Source of the DNA: Methylomagnum ishizawai
GTDB lineage: Bacteria > Pseudomonadota > Gammaproteobacteria > Methylococcales > Methylococcaceae
Direction: 5' to 3'
Assembly (NCBI RefSeq): GCF_900155475.1
Contig: NZ_FXAM01000001.1
Span: 1,103,501 to 1,167,500, forward strand
DNA length: 64,000 nt
Shown: positions 36,339-43,816 of the stretch, one piece after another
How positions within the stretch are numbered: position 1 is the stretch's first letter
Layout: every line of letters starts with the position of its first letter
Notes under the pieces: model-generated
The model's input: only the letters and a program-made list of their open reading frames with translations
Databases searched by the model: none
What the model was told of the DNA's origin: nothing
Made by a program: the position numbers and the translations under genes

Positions 36339-36375
36339 GGAATCCGGGGCCGCTGGAGAACGGAGCCCGGATTCC
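36339..36375. repeat. Inverted repeat of the GGAATCCGGG family
   Basis: GGAATCCGGG and CCCGGATTCC form a perfect 10-bp stem around 17 bases, just past the 3' end of the PEP-CTERM gene. The core matches the inner arms of the longer element at 46078-46164, suggesting a dispersed REP-like repeat that may double as a terminator. Confidence 0.6.
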
Positions 36376-36392
36376 CGGCGGTTCAGCCTGGA

Positions 36393-37109
36393 TTAGGCGG
36401 CCAACTCAAGCGGTTTGCCGCGGCGGCTCCGGGTCAGAACGGACACCGCGCCAATCGCCAACAGCGCAAGCGAGCCCGGTTCGGGCGTGGCGGAGGGCGG
36501 TGGCGGGGTTATATCGGTCAGGCTGATGCCGTCGATCAAGGTGAGCGGGCCTAAGCCGGAGGAACCCGTCGCGATAAAGGACAGGGTTTGGGACGTTGAT
36601 GCGGCGGTAAAGGTGGCGTTGACGGACAGCCAACCGCTGAAGCCTTGGCTTGCATTAAATGTGGACACGTTCGTGGAGTCGCTGCCAAAGTCCACGCTGA
36701 TGCTTTGCGTGGTTGCGCCCGAGGCGGCGCTCAGTTGGGCAGCCGCCCATTCAAACGCCAAGGCGTATTGATTGCCTACCGTCAATCCGTTGATCGTTTG
36801 CGATATCCCCGCGGTGCCGACATCACTCTGCAAGCCCAGGAAGAAGCCGCTGTTCGTGCTGCCGGTGAAACCATTGTTCACGCCATTGTCGGGACCCCAA
36901 ATATTGTATGGGTTGCTGGTCGAATCGTCGGCTGTGGTATCGAGGATGTAGGCGGTTGCCGAGCCGTCTAGGGTCCAGCCCGTGGCCGAACTGCTGCCGA
37001 AGCCACCGTTCGACTCGAAATCGCCGTTGACCAGGCCCGCCTGGGCACCGGAGGCGGCGGCCATGGCGAGGAGCAGCCCCGCCAGGTGGAAGAGAGATGG
37101 GTTTTTCAT
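36393..37109 (-). CDS. PEP-CTERM sorting-domain protein
   Basis: 238 residues. The ATG at 37109 (with GAGG nine bases upstream) opens a signal peptide (LFHLAGLLLAMAAASGAQAG). The body (LVNGDFESNGGFGSSSATGW, SISVDFGSDST, SFIATGSSGLGPLTLIDGIS) looks like a beta-sandwich of the DUF642/carbohydrate-binding kind. The C-terminus is a textbook PEP-CTERM tag: PPPPSATPEPGSLALLAIGA, then a short helix and RSRRGK. Such tags are cleaved by exosortase A and mark proteins exported with an exopolysaccharide in biofilm-forming Gram-negatives. No exosortase gene is in the window. Function of the sandwich domain is unknown. Confidence 0.9.
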   Translation of the reverse strand: MKNPSLFHLAGLLLAMAAASGAQAGLVNGDFESNGGFGSSSATGWTLDGSATAYILDTTADDSTSNPYNIWGPDNGVNNGFTGSTNSGFFLGLQSDVGTAGISQTINGLTVGNQYALAFEWAAAQLSAASGATTQSISVDFGSDSTNVSTFNASQGFSGWLSVNATFTAASTSQTLSFIATGSSGLGPLTLIDGISLTDITPPPPSATPEPGSLALLAIGAVSVLTRSRRGKPLELAA

Positions 37110-37468
37110 AGAGAGAACCTCATGGATTGAAATTATAAAAATACCGTTGATGCCGGAATCCGGCAGGTCGCGTTGGGACCGGAACGGGTGGATGCGCTTT
37201 TTCCTATGGTTGTCCATTCCGATGTGTTATCGGGTCTACATCGGCACTGGCGGTGATAGCTTAACAGAGCGAGTAGTTGGCAAGAATCCAGCCGCACCAT
37301 TTGCCAAATTCCCCCGCCATTCCGTCTTGTCCAGGCCCGGGATGCCGCCGTGCTGGCCCAACAATAAACCGCTATATCCGCTATGGGAGGACGGGGCCGG
37401 GTGAATTTATCGCGGCGGGCGCAATCGAAAGGAAAACCTCCCGCCCCGCCCCAGAACACCGCGCCACC
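37110..37468. other. Intergenic region with promoter of the PEP-CTERM gene
   Basis: About 360 bp between divergent genes. On the minus strand a perfect TATAAT (37137-37132) lies 23 bases before the PEP-CTERM start codon and is a good -10 box, though its -35 box is poor. A sigma-54-like GGC...TTGC arrangement on the minus strand at 37280-37293 is too weak to call. On the plus strand an in-frame extension of the sensor gene runs to 37277, but it has no membrane-protein character and is probably noncoding. Confidence 0.4.
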
Positions 37469-40400
37469 ATGAAAGATGTCCGGGTTTTCCTAGGAAAGAA
37501 CAGCCAGACCTTGTGGCTGGCCGTCTTGCTGGTGTTCGTCCCCGTCTTGCTCGGTGGCGTCGCCTACTATTTCCTGCGCGAATCGGCCCGCGCCGAAATC
37601 CAAAACCAACTTCGCACCGCCGCCACCCTCAAGGCCGAGCGCATCGCGGCGTGGCTGGCCGAAAGCCGTACCCAGGTCGAAGCCCTGGCGAACGGACCTC
37701 AATTCGTGATTCGCTTGCAACAATACGCCAGGGGCGCGGCGGTGGAGCGCCAGGAATTGCTGGACCGGAACGAGTATATGCGGCGGCTGTTCGATTTCGA
37801 CGCGGTCCTGCTGCTGGACGGCCAGGGCCGGGTATCCCTCGGCAGCGGCGATACCCGGCTACCGCTCGATGTGGCCCGCATCCTATTGGAAGGCCGGACG
37901 CCCGGCGTGCATTTGTACGATCTCGCCTTGGTGCGCGACGCCCAGGGTGGGGAACGGGTCGAAATGGGCTTTTTCACCCGCGTCGACCTGGATAGCCCCT
38001 CCGCCTCCCTGGTCCTGTACGCCCGGATTGATGCCCGCAAATTCCTGTATCCCCTGGTCCGGGAATGGCCCACCGATAGCGCCAGCGCCGAAACCTTGCT
38101 GGTGCGGCGGGAAGGCGACGAGGTGGTGTTCCTCAACGAACTGCGCCATCGCCCAGGCACGGCCCTGACCTTCCGTCTGCCCCTGGACGCCGCCAACCGC
38201 GAACACATCATCGCCGGGCAGGCGCTGAGCGGACATTTGGGCATCCAGGAAGGGCTGGATTATCGCCGGGTGCCCGTGTTGGCCTATGCCCAGCCCATCC
38301 CCGGCACGCCCTGGATCATGGTGGCGAAGATGGACCGCGATGAAGCCTACGCCATGGTCAACCGCTTGTCGCTGATGACGGTGGGATTGGGTTTGGTGTT
38401 CATCTCCGGGGTGTTCCAGGCTTTTTTGTTGCTCAGGCGCTCGGAATCGCGGCGGCGTGACCTGGAACGCCAGATCATGGCCAACCATTTCGACTACCTG
38501 AGCAAATACGCCAACGACGCCATCCTCCTGGCCGACGCCAACCGCCGCATCATCGAGGTCAACGACCGGACCATGCAGTTCTACGGCTACGCCCGGCAAG
38601 AATTGCTGGGGTTGCGGATCGACGACCTCCGGGCCGAGGCGGAACGCCCGTGGGTCGAGCCGCAGTGGCGGGAATTGCTGGAAGCGGGGGCCATGGTGTT
38701 GGAAACCGTCCACCGGCGCAAGGATGGCAGCGCCTTCCCGGTGGAAAGCAGCCTGCGGGTGATCGAGCGCGGGGGACTGCGGTTCTGCCAGGATATCGTG
38801 CGCGACATCACCGAGCGCCGCCTGGCCCAGCAGCGCATCGAGCGCCTCAACCGGTTCTACCTGCTGCTATACCGGGCCGACGATGCCATTGTCCGGGCGC
38901 GGCGGGTGGGCGATATGTTGGGCGAGGTGTGCCGGGTGATCGTCGAGACCGGCGGTTTCCAGTGGGTCTGGGTCGGGTTGAGGGAACCCGGCTCGCGCAA
39001 GCTCCGTCCCGCTGCCCAGGCCGGGGCGTCCGGGTTTCCCGATGCCACCGCCGCGCTGGCCCAGGCCCGTTCCTGGGAAGGGCAGGGACCGTCCAGCTTG
39101 GCGTTGCGCCTGGGGCGGCCCTATGTCTGCAACGATGTGGCGACCGATCCCAGCGTCTACGCCTGGCGCAACCAAACCGGGCTGGATCGCCTCCTGGCCT
39201 GCGCCGCCTTCCCCATCGCCGGGTCGGAAGGCCATTGCGGCGTGCTGTGCGTGGGCAGCGACCGGGCCAACGTCTTCGACCACGAAACCGTAAACCTCCT
39301 GGCCGAACTGGCCGCCAGCCTGTCCCTGGCCCTGGATCGGTTCCAGACCGAGCGGCGGCGCGAGGAAGCCGTGGCCTTGCTGCGCGACCGCGAAGAGCGG
39401 CTGAGCTTGGCGATGCAGGCCGGCAATACCGCGCTGTTCGATTTCGATATCGCCGCTGGCGAGAGCCGGGTGTCGCCGGAATATCCGAGGATGCTGGGCT
39501 ACGATCCGGCCAGTTACCAGGAAAGCTATGCCGGATGGATCGAGCGCCTGCATCCCGACGACCTGGGGGTGGTCGAGACTTTGCGCCAATATCTGGCGGG
39601 CGGGGTGGACAGCTACCGTGTCGAATACCGCCAGCGCACCGCCAGCGGGGATTGGCATTGGATCCTCGCCGTGGGCAAGGTCATGGAATATTCCCCCGAA
39701 GGCAAGCCGCTACGCCTGATGGGCACCTTGACCGATATCCATTCCCTCAAAACCACCGAACAAGCCCTGCGCGACAGCACCGAGCGCTATGGCCAGTTGT
39801 TCCGGCTGATCCCGGAACCCTTGTGGGTCTACGATTGCGGGAGCCTCGCCATCCTGGAGGCGAATGCGGCGGCGGCCCGGCGCTATGGCTACGCCCCGGA
39901 TGAATTCGCCCGGCTGAGCCTGGCCGATCTATGGCCCGAGGCCGGTTGCGATAGCCTCCGGGTGGCGCGGGCGCGGCACCGCCGCAAGGACGGCACAGCG
40001 GTCGAGGTCGAGGTGTATTCGCTGAGGATGCGCTACGGCGGCCGCGACGCCAGTTTGGTGCTGGCCATCGATATCGGCGAGCGTTTGCGCTACGAGGCCA
40101 GGTTGCGGCTCTCGGCCCAGGTTATCGAGAGCAGCAACGAGGGCATCATGATCGCCGACCGCGACAACCTCATCGTCTCGGTCAATCCGGCCTTCGCCGA
40201 GGCCACCGGCTACAGCGCCGCCGAGGTCGTCGGCCAGAATCCCAAGCTGCTCAAATCGGGCCGCCACGGCCCCGAGTTTTACGCCCGGCTGTGGCAAACC
40301 CTCGACGGCGCGGGCGCTTGGCGCGGTGAAATCTGGAACCGCCACAAGGACGGCCATTTCTTCCCGGAATGGCTGTCCATCAGCACCATCCGCGACGAAC

Positions 40401-41785
40401 AGGGCGAGGTCCAGAACTACATCGGCATCTTCACCGACATCAGCGAACACAAGCGCAACGAGGAACGCATCCGCCATCTAGCCTATTACGACGCCCTCAC
40501 CAACCTGCCGAACCGGGCGTTCTTCCGCGAGCGCCTCGCCGCCGCCCTGGCCCACGCCGAACGGGAAGGCGAACCCATGGCGGTGTTCGTGTTGGACCTC
40601 GACCATTTCAAGCACATCAATGATTCCCTGGGCCATTTGATCGGCGATGCCTTGTTGCAGGAAGCCGCCCGGCGGATGCGGACGGCGGTCAGGGAACAGG
40701 ACACCGTGGCCCGGCCCGGCGGCGACGAATTCATGTTGATCCTGCCCGGCACCGATGCCGACGGGGCCGCGCACACGGCGCAGAAGATCGTCAAGGCGCT
40801 CAGCCAGCCGATGCGGATCGAGGGCCACGAATTGCACATCAGTTGCAGTCTGGGGATCAGCCTCTACCCGGATAATGGGCAGGCGGGCAGCGATTTGATC
40901 GGCAACGCCGATGTGGCGATGTACCGGGCCAAGCAGCGCGGTCGCAATGCCTACCAGTTCTTCACCGAGGAAATGCAGCGCGAGGCGGTCAACGCGCTGA
41001 CCCTGGAACAGCATCTGCGCCAAGCCCTAGACAGCGACGAGTTGCGCCTGCATTACCAACCCCAGGTCGATATCCGCGATGGGCGGGTGGTGGGTTGCGA
41101 GGCTTTGCTGCGCTGGTCGCACCCGGAATGGGGTGATGTCGCGCCCAGCCGCTTCATCCGCGTGGCCGAGGAAAGCGGCTTGATCCGGGATTTGGGGCTG
41201 TGGGTTTTGCGCCGCGCCGCCCGCCAATTGAAGGACTGGGCCGATGCCGGCCATCCGCCCTTGCCGACCTCGGTGAATGTCTCGGCCCTACAGTTCCACC
41301 ACGACGGCCACCGCAGCGCCATCGGCGAGCAAGTGGCGCGGGTGCTGGACGAGACCGGCATCGCCCCGGAATGGCTGGAGTTGGAAATCACCGAAACCGG
41401 GCTGATGGAGGACCACGAGCAAACCAGCCGCAGCCTCAACCAGCTCCGGGATATGGGGGTCCGGGTCGCCATCGACGATTTCGGCATCGGCTATTCCAGC
41501 CTTAACTACCTCAAGCGCTTCCCGGTCAGCCGCTTGAAGATCGACCAGTCCTTCGTGCGCGATATCGCCGTGGACCCCGGCGACGAGGCCATCATCGACA
41601 CCATCATCCAACTGGGGCGGAATTTCGGCCTCACGGTGATCGCCGAGGGCGTCGAAACTGCCCAGCAATTGGAAAAGCTCCGCGTCAAGGGTTGCGACCA
41701 GGCCCAGGGTTTTTATTTCAGCCACCCCCTGCCCGCCGACCAACTCGGGGCTTGGCTGCGCGGGGACCGGGCCGGGTCGGCTTGA
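37469..41785 (+). CDS. Multi-PAS/GAF diguanylate cyclase-phosphodiesterase sensor
   Basis: A 1,438-residue membrane sensor of cyclic-di-GMP signalling. The start at 37469 (MKDVRVFLGKNSQTLWLAVL) places the first membrane helix at about 15-36; upstream codons do not look coding. A periplasmic sensing region (about 37-295) and second helix (about 300-325) follow. Then come PAS (about 345-455), GAF (about 465-625), three more PAS domains (about 645-760, 770-870, 885-1000), GGDEF (motif GGDEF at 1084-1088 with RxxD inhibitory site REQD before it) and EAL (EAL at 1211-1213, with AIDDFGIGYSSLNYL and AEGVET). Both catalytic domains look intact, so net activity cannot be predicted. The input signal is unknown. 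Confidence 0.93.
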   Translation: MKDVRVFLGKNSQTLWLAVLLVFVPVLLGGVAYYFLRESARAEIQNQLRTAATLKAERIAAWLAESRTQVEALANGPQFVIRLQQYARGAAVERQELLDRNEYMRRLFDFDAVLLLDGQGRVSLGSGDTRLPLDVARILLEGRTPGVHLYDLALVRDAQGGERVEMGFFTRVDLDSPSASLVLYARIDARKFLYPLVREWPTDSASAETLLVRREGDEVVFLNELRHRPGTALTFRLPLDAANREHIIAGQALSGHLGIQEGLDYRRVPVLAYAQPIPGTPWIMVAKMDRDEAYAMVNRLSLMTVGLGLVFISGVFQAFLLLRRSESRRRDLERQIMANHFDYLSKYANDAILLADANRRIIEVNDRTMQFYGYARQELLGLRIDDLRAEAERPWVEPQWRELLEAGAMVLETVHRRKDGSAFPVESSLRVIERGGLRFCQDIVRDITERRLAQQRIERLNRFYLLLYRADDAIVRARRVGDMLGEVCRVIVETGGFQWVWVGLREPGSRKLRPAAQAGASGFPDATAALAQARSWEGQGPSSLALRLGRPYVCNDVATDPSVYAWRNQTGLDRLLACAAFPIAGSEGHCGVLCVGSDRANVFDHETVNLLAELAASLSLALDRFQTERRREEAVALLRDREERLSLAMQAGNTALFDFDIAAGESRVSPEYPRMLGYDPASYQESYAGWIERLHPDDLGVVETLRQYLAGGVDSYRVEYRQRTASGDWHWILAVGKVMEYSPEGKPLRLMGTLTDIHSLKTTEQALRDSTERYGQLFRLIPEPLWVYDCGSLAILEANAAAARRYGYAPDEFARLSLADLWPEAGCDSLRVARARHRRKDGTAVEVEVYSLRMRYGGRDASLVLAIDIGERLRYEARLRLSAQVIESSNEGIMIADRDNLIVSVNPAFAEATGYSAAEVVGQNPKLLKSGRHGPEFYARLWQTLDGAGAWRGEIWNRHKDGHFFPEWLSISTIRDEQGEVQNYIGIFTDISEHKRNEERIRHLAYYDALTNLPNRAFFRERLAAALAHAEREGEPMAVFVLDLDHFKHINDSLGHLIGDALLQEAARRMRTAVREQDTVARPGGDEFMLILPGTDADGAAHTAQKIVKALSQPMRIEGHELHISCSLGISLYPDNGQAGSDLIGNADVAMYRAKQRGRNAYQFFTEEMQREAVNALTLEQHLRQALDSDELRLHYQPQVDIRDGRVVGCEALLRWSHPEWGDVAPSRFIRVAEESGLIRDLGLWVLRRAARQLKDWADAGHPPLPTSVNVSALQFHHDGHRSAIGEQVARVLDETGIAPEWLELEITETGLMEDHEQTSRSLNQLRDMGVRVAIDDFGIGYSSLNYLKRFPVSRLKIDQSFVRDIAVDPGDEAIIDTIIQLGRNFGLTVIAEGVETAQQLEKLRVKGCDQAQGFYFSHPLPADQLGAWLRGDRAGSA

Positions 41786-42026
41786 AGCCCGGCCTGCCTG
41801 GTTCCGCCCCCACCCACCGCCCCATCTTCCTGGAGTGGCCTGGCCTGCCTGTCCTACCGCCCCGGCGGAGGGACGATATTTTTCCCGGCTAGGCATGGCT
41901 AGCCGGGGCCGTGTTCTTTCATAATGGCTGGATAACGCGCCGCCCCGCCATTTTTCCACCAAGGGCATGAAACTTTTCCGAGGAAAACGCTTCCTTGGGA
42001 GGAACGGGCGGGCTGGGCCATGACGG
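41786..42026. other. Intergenic DNA before the nhaD leader, with hairpins
   Basis: It includes a perfect 9-bp hairpin, CCCGGCTAG-GCATGG-CTAGCCGGG (41884-41907), about 100 bases past the sensor gene and possibly its terminator, and a weaker TTTTCC-GA-GGAAAA hairpin (41974-41987). There is no gene. A nhaD promoter must lie somewhere here, but I cannot locate it with confidence. Confidence 0.45.
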
Positions 42027-42143
42027 GCGGATGGTCGCCGTGACGGTGGAGGTTCCGCCGCCAGGGCGGGACCGTTCCCCCGGCAGGAAGCCGCCAACCC
42101 GCCGGACCCGGCGGCTTCCAGGCCCGTCACAATAATCATCCGC
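42027..42143 (+). promoter_or_regulatory. Candidate riboswitch-like leader of nhaD (three-way junction)
   Basis: The RNA can fold into nested stems. P1 has two parts: GCGGATG (42027-42033) with CATCCGC (42137-42143), and GTGACGG (42040-42046) with CCGTCAC (42124-42130). P2 is GGTTCCGCC-GCCAG-GGCGGGACC (42051-42073, one wobble). P3 is GGAAGCCGCC (42086-42095) with GGCGGCTTCC (42110-42119). A rival segment, TGACGGGC (42021-42028), can pair with GCCCGTCA (42122-42129), giving an alternative to P1. The fold ends about 30 bases before the nhaD ribosome binding site. Na+ and Li+ riboswitches are known upstream of cation antiporters; membership in such a class is inference only. GC-rich DNA forms stems by chance, so computation is needed. 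Confidence 0.5.
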
Positions 42144-42186
42144 GCTATCCCCCATCCCGGATTTTTCGATGAATAAGGAGAACCCT

Positions 42187-43710
42187 ATGCCCCTAGCGCC
42201 TTCCCCAGCCGTGGGAGTCACATCCATGCACGTCCATCCCCGCCGGTCCGTCCCGGAACTGGGGACGGCTTGGGCCGGTGCCGCGCTTTTGGCCGGTGTG
42301 TTCCTGCCCTGGCCGGCCTGGTCGGCGGAAGCGGCCAACCCGGTCCCGCTCGATTTGACCCGGCATTGGGTGGGCTATGCCTCGGTGGCGATTTTCTTCC
42401 TAGCCTATGCGCTGGCGATGCTGGAAGAATCCACCCTGTTGCGTAAATCCAAGCCCATGCTGTTCGCCGCCAGTTTGATCTGGGGCTTGATCGCCAGCAC
42501 CTATGTGTCCCAAGGTATGGGCGAGGAATCCGGGCGGGTGTTCCGTGCCTCCTTGGAGGGCTATGCCGAGTTGTTCCTGTTCATCCTGGTGTCGATGACC
42601 TATCTGAACGCGATGGAGCAACGCGGGGTGTTCGACAACCTCAGGATTTGGCTGTTGAGCAAGGGTTTCGGCTACCGCAAGCTGTTCTGGATCACCGGCA
42701 TCCAGTCCTTCCTGCTGTCTTCGGTGTGCAATAACCTCACCACCGCCTTGCTGATGGGGGCCGTGGTCATGGCGATGGCGCGGAAGAATCCCCGTTTCGT
42801 TTCGGTCGCCTGCGTCAATATCGTGGTCGCCACTAATGCCGGGGGTTCCTTCAGCCCGTTCGGCGATATCACCACCTTGCTGGTCTGGCAGAAAGGCACG
42901 GTGCCCTTCACCCATTTCTTCGATCTGTTCATTCCCTCGGTCGTTAATTTCCTGGTGCCCGCCACGATCATGCATTTCTGGGTGCCCAAGCAATATCCGG
43001 CCTCGGCGGGCCGCCCACTGCCTTTGCAGCATGGGGCCATGGGCATCATCATCCTGTTCATCTGCACCATTATCACGGCGGTGGGTTTCGAGAATTTTCT
43101 GGAACTCCCGCCCGCCGCCGGAATGCTGGCCGGTTTGACCTATCTGAGTTTTTATTTCTATTACCTGTTCAAAGTGCGGGCGGGGCATAAATCCGAGCAT
43201 TCGGGGGAGAACGCGGTCCTCGCCGAGGAAAAACTGGAGATTCCCTACGATATCGAAGTAAGCAAACAGCGCTTCGATGTGTTCCATAACGTGGCCCGGC
43301 TGGAATGGGATACCTTGCTGTATTTCTATGGGGTGATGGTCAGCGTGGGTGGCCTGAGTTTTATCGGCTATTTGGCCCTGGCCTCGGATTTCCTGTATAC
43401 CGACCTCAATCCGATCTATGCCAATATCCTGGTCGGCATCGTGTCGGCCTTCATCGATAACGGCACCATCATGTATGCCGTATTGACCATGAACCCGCCG
43501 ATCTCCGAAGGCCAATGGTTATTGGTGACGCTGACCGCGGGTGTGGGCGGGAGTTTATTGGCGATAGGCTCGGCGGCGGGCGTGGGTCTGATGGGGCAGA
43601 CCAAGGGGGCTTATTCGTTCGTGACGCATTTGAAATGGACGCCGGTGATCGCCTTGGGTTATGCCGCCAGTATCGGCGTACATTTGTTGCTCAACCAGGA
43701 TTTGTTTTGA
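42187..43710 (+). CDS. nhaD: Na+/H+ antiporter, NhaD type
   Basis: 507 residues. The ATG at 42187 is chosen because AAGGAG lies six bases before it; an ATG at 42169 precedes that ribosome binding site. After a basic, Pro-rich N-terminus and a signal-like helix come about 12 membrane segments. Conserved parts include HWVGYASVAIFFLAYALAML, SMTYLNAMEQRGVFDNLRIW, SSVCNNLTTALLMGAVVMAM, and NAGGSFSPFGDITTLLVWQK, characteristic of NhaD antiporters in the ion-transporter superfamily. NhaD exchanges cytoplasmic Na+ (or Li+) for H+ at alkaline pH. The structured leader upstream suggests RNA-level control. A hairpin (CCAAAGC-AA-GCTTTGG, 43768-43783) lies downstream. Confidence 0.92.
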   Translation: MPLAPSPAVGVTSMHVHPRRSVPELGTAWAGAALLAGVFLPWPAWSAEAANPVPLDLTRHWVGYASVAIFFLAYALAMLEESTLLRKSKPMLFAASLIWGLIASTYVSQGMGEESGRVFRASLEGYAELFLFILVSMTYLNAMEQRGVFDNLRIWLLSKGFGYRKLFWITGIQSFLLSSVCNNLTTALLMGAVVMAMARKNPRFVSVACVNIVVATNAGGSFSPFGDITTLLVWQKGTVPFTHFFDLFIPSVVNFLVPATIMHFWVPKQYPASAGRPLPLQHGAMGIIILFICTIITAVGFENFLELPPAAGMLAGLTYLSFYFYYLFKVRAGHKSEHSGENAVLAEEKLEIPYDIEVSKQRFDVFHNVARLEWDTLLYFYGVMVSVGGLSFIGYLALASDFLYTDLNPIYANILVGIVSAFIDNGTIMYAVLTMNPPISEGQWLLVTLTAGVGGSLLAIGSAAGVGLMGQTKGAYSFVTHLKWTPVIALGYAASIGVHLLLNQDLF

Positions 43711-43767
43711 ACCGATGGTCGCGCAACTGTTCTGGAACTCAAGGCTTGCCTGGGCCGTGCGAGGCTT

Positions 43768-43783
43768 CCAAAGCAAGCTTTGG
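43768..43783 (+). terminator. Hairpin between nhaD and hypF
   Basis: CCAAAGC-AA-GCTTTGG forms a 7-bp stem with only two loop bases, followed by TTTCG. It may end the nhaD transcript about 60 bases past its stop; the small loop and short T-run make this weak. Confidence 0.3.
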
Positions 43784-43816
43784 TTTCGCGATGACGCTTA
43801 TCCGGGGTAGGTTGGG

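Noticed and set aside
37271-37296. A sigma-54-like promoter upstream of the PEP-CTERM gene
   Set aside because: Only GGC and TTGC match at the right spacing, the rest of the consensus fails, and it is 170 bases from the start codon. A TATAAT box much closer is more convincing.
37277-37468. A 64-codon N-terminal extension of the multi-PAS sensor
   Set aside because: The extension is Pro/Arg-rich and lies before the natural membrane anchor. The inner ATG at 37469 gives the expected topology.
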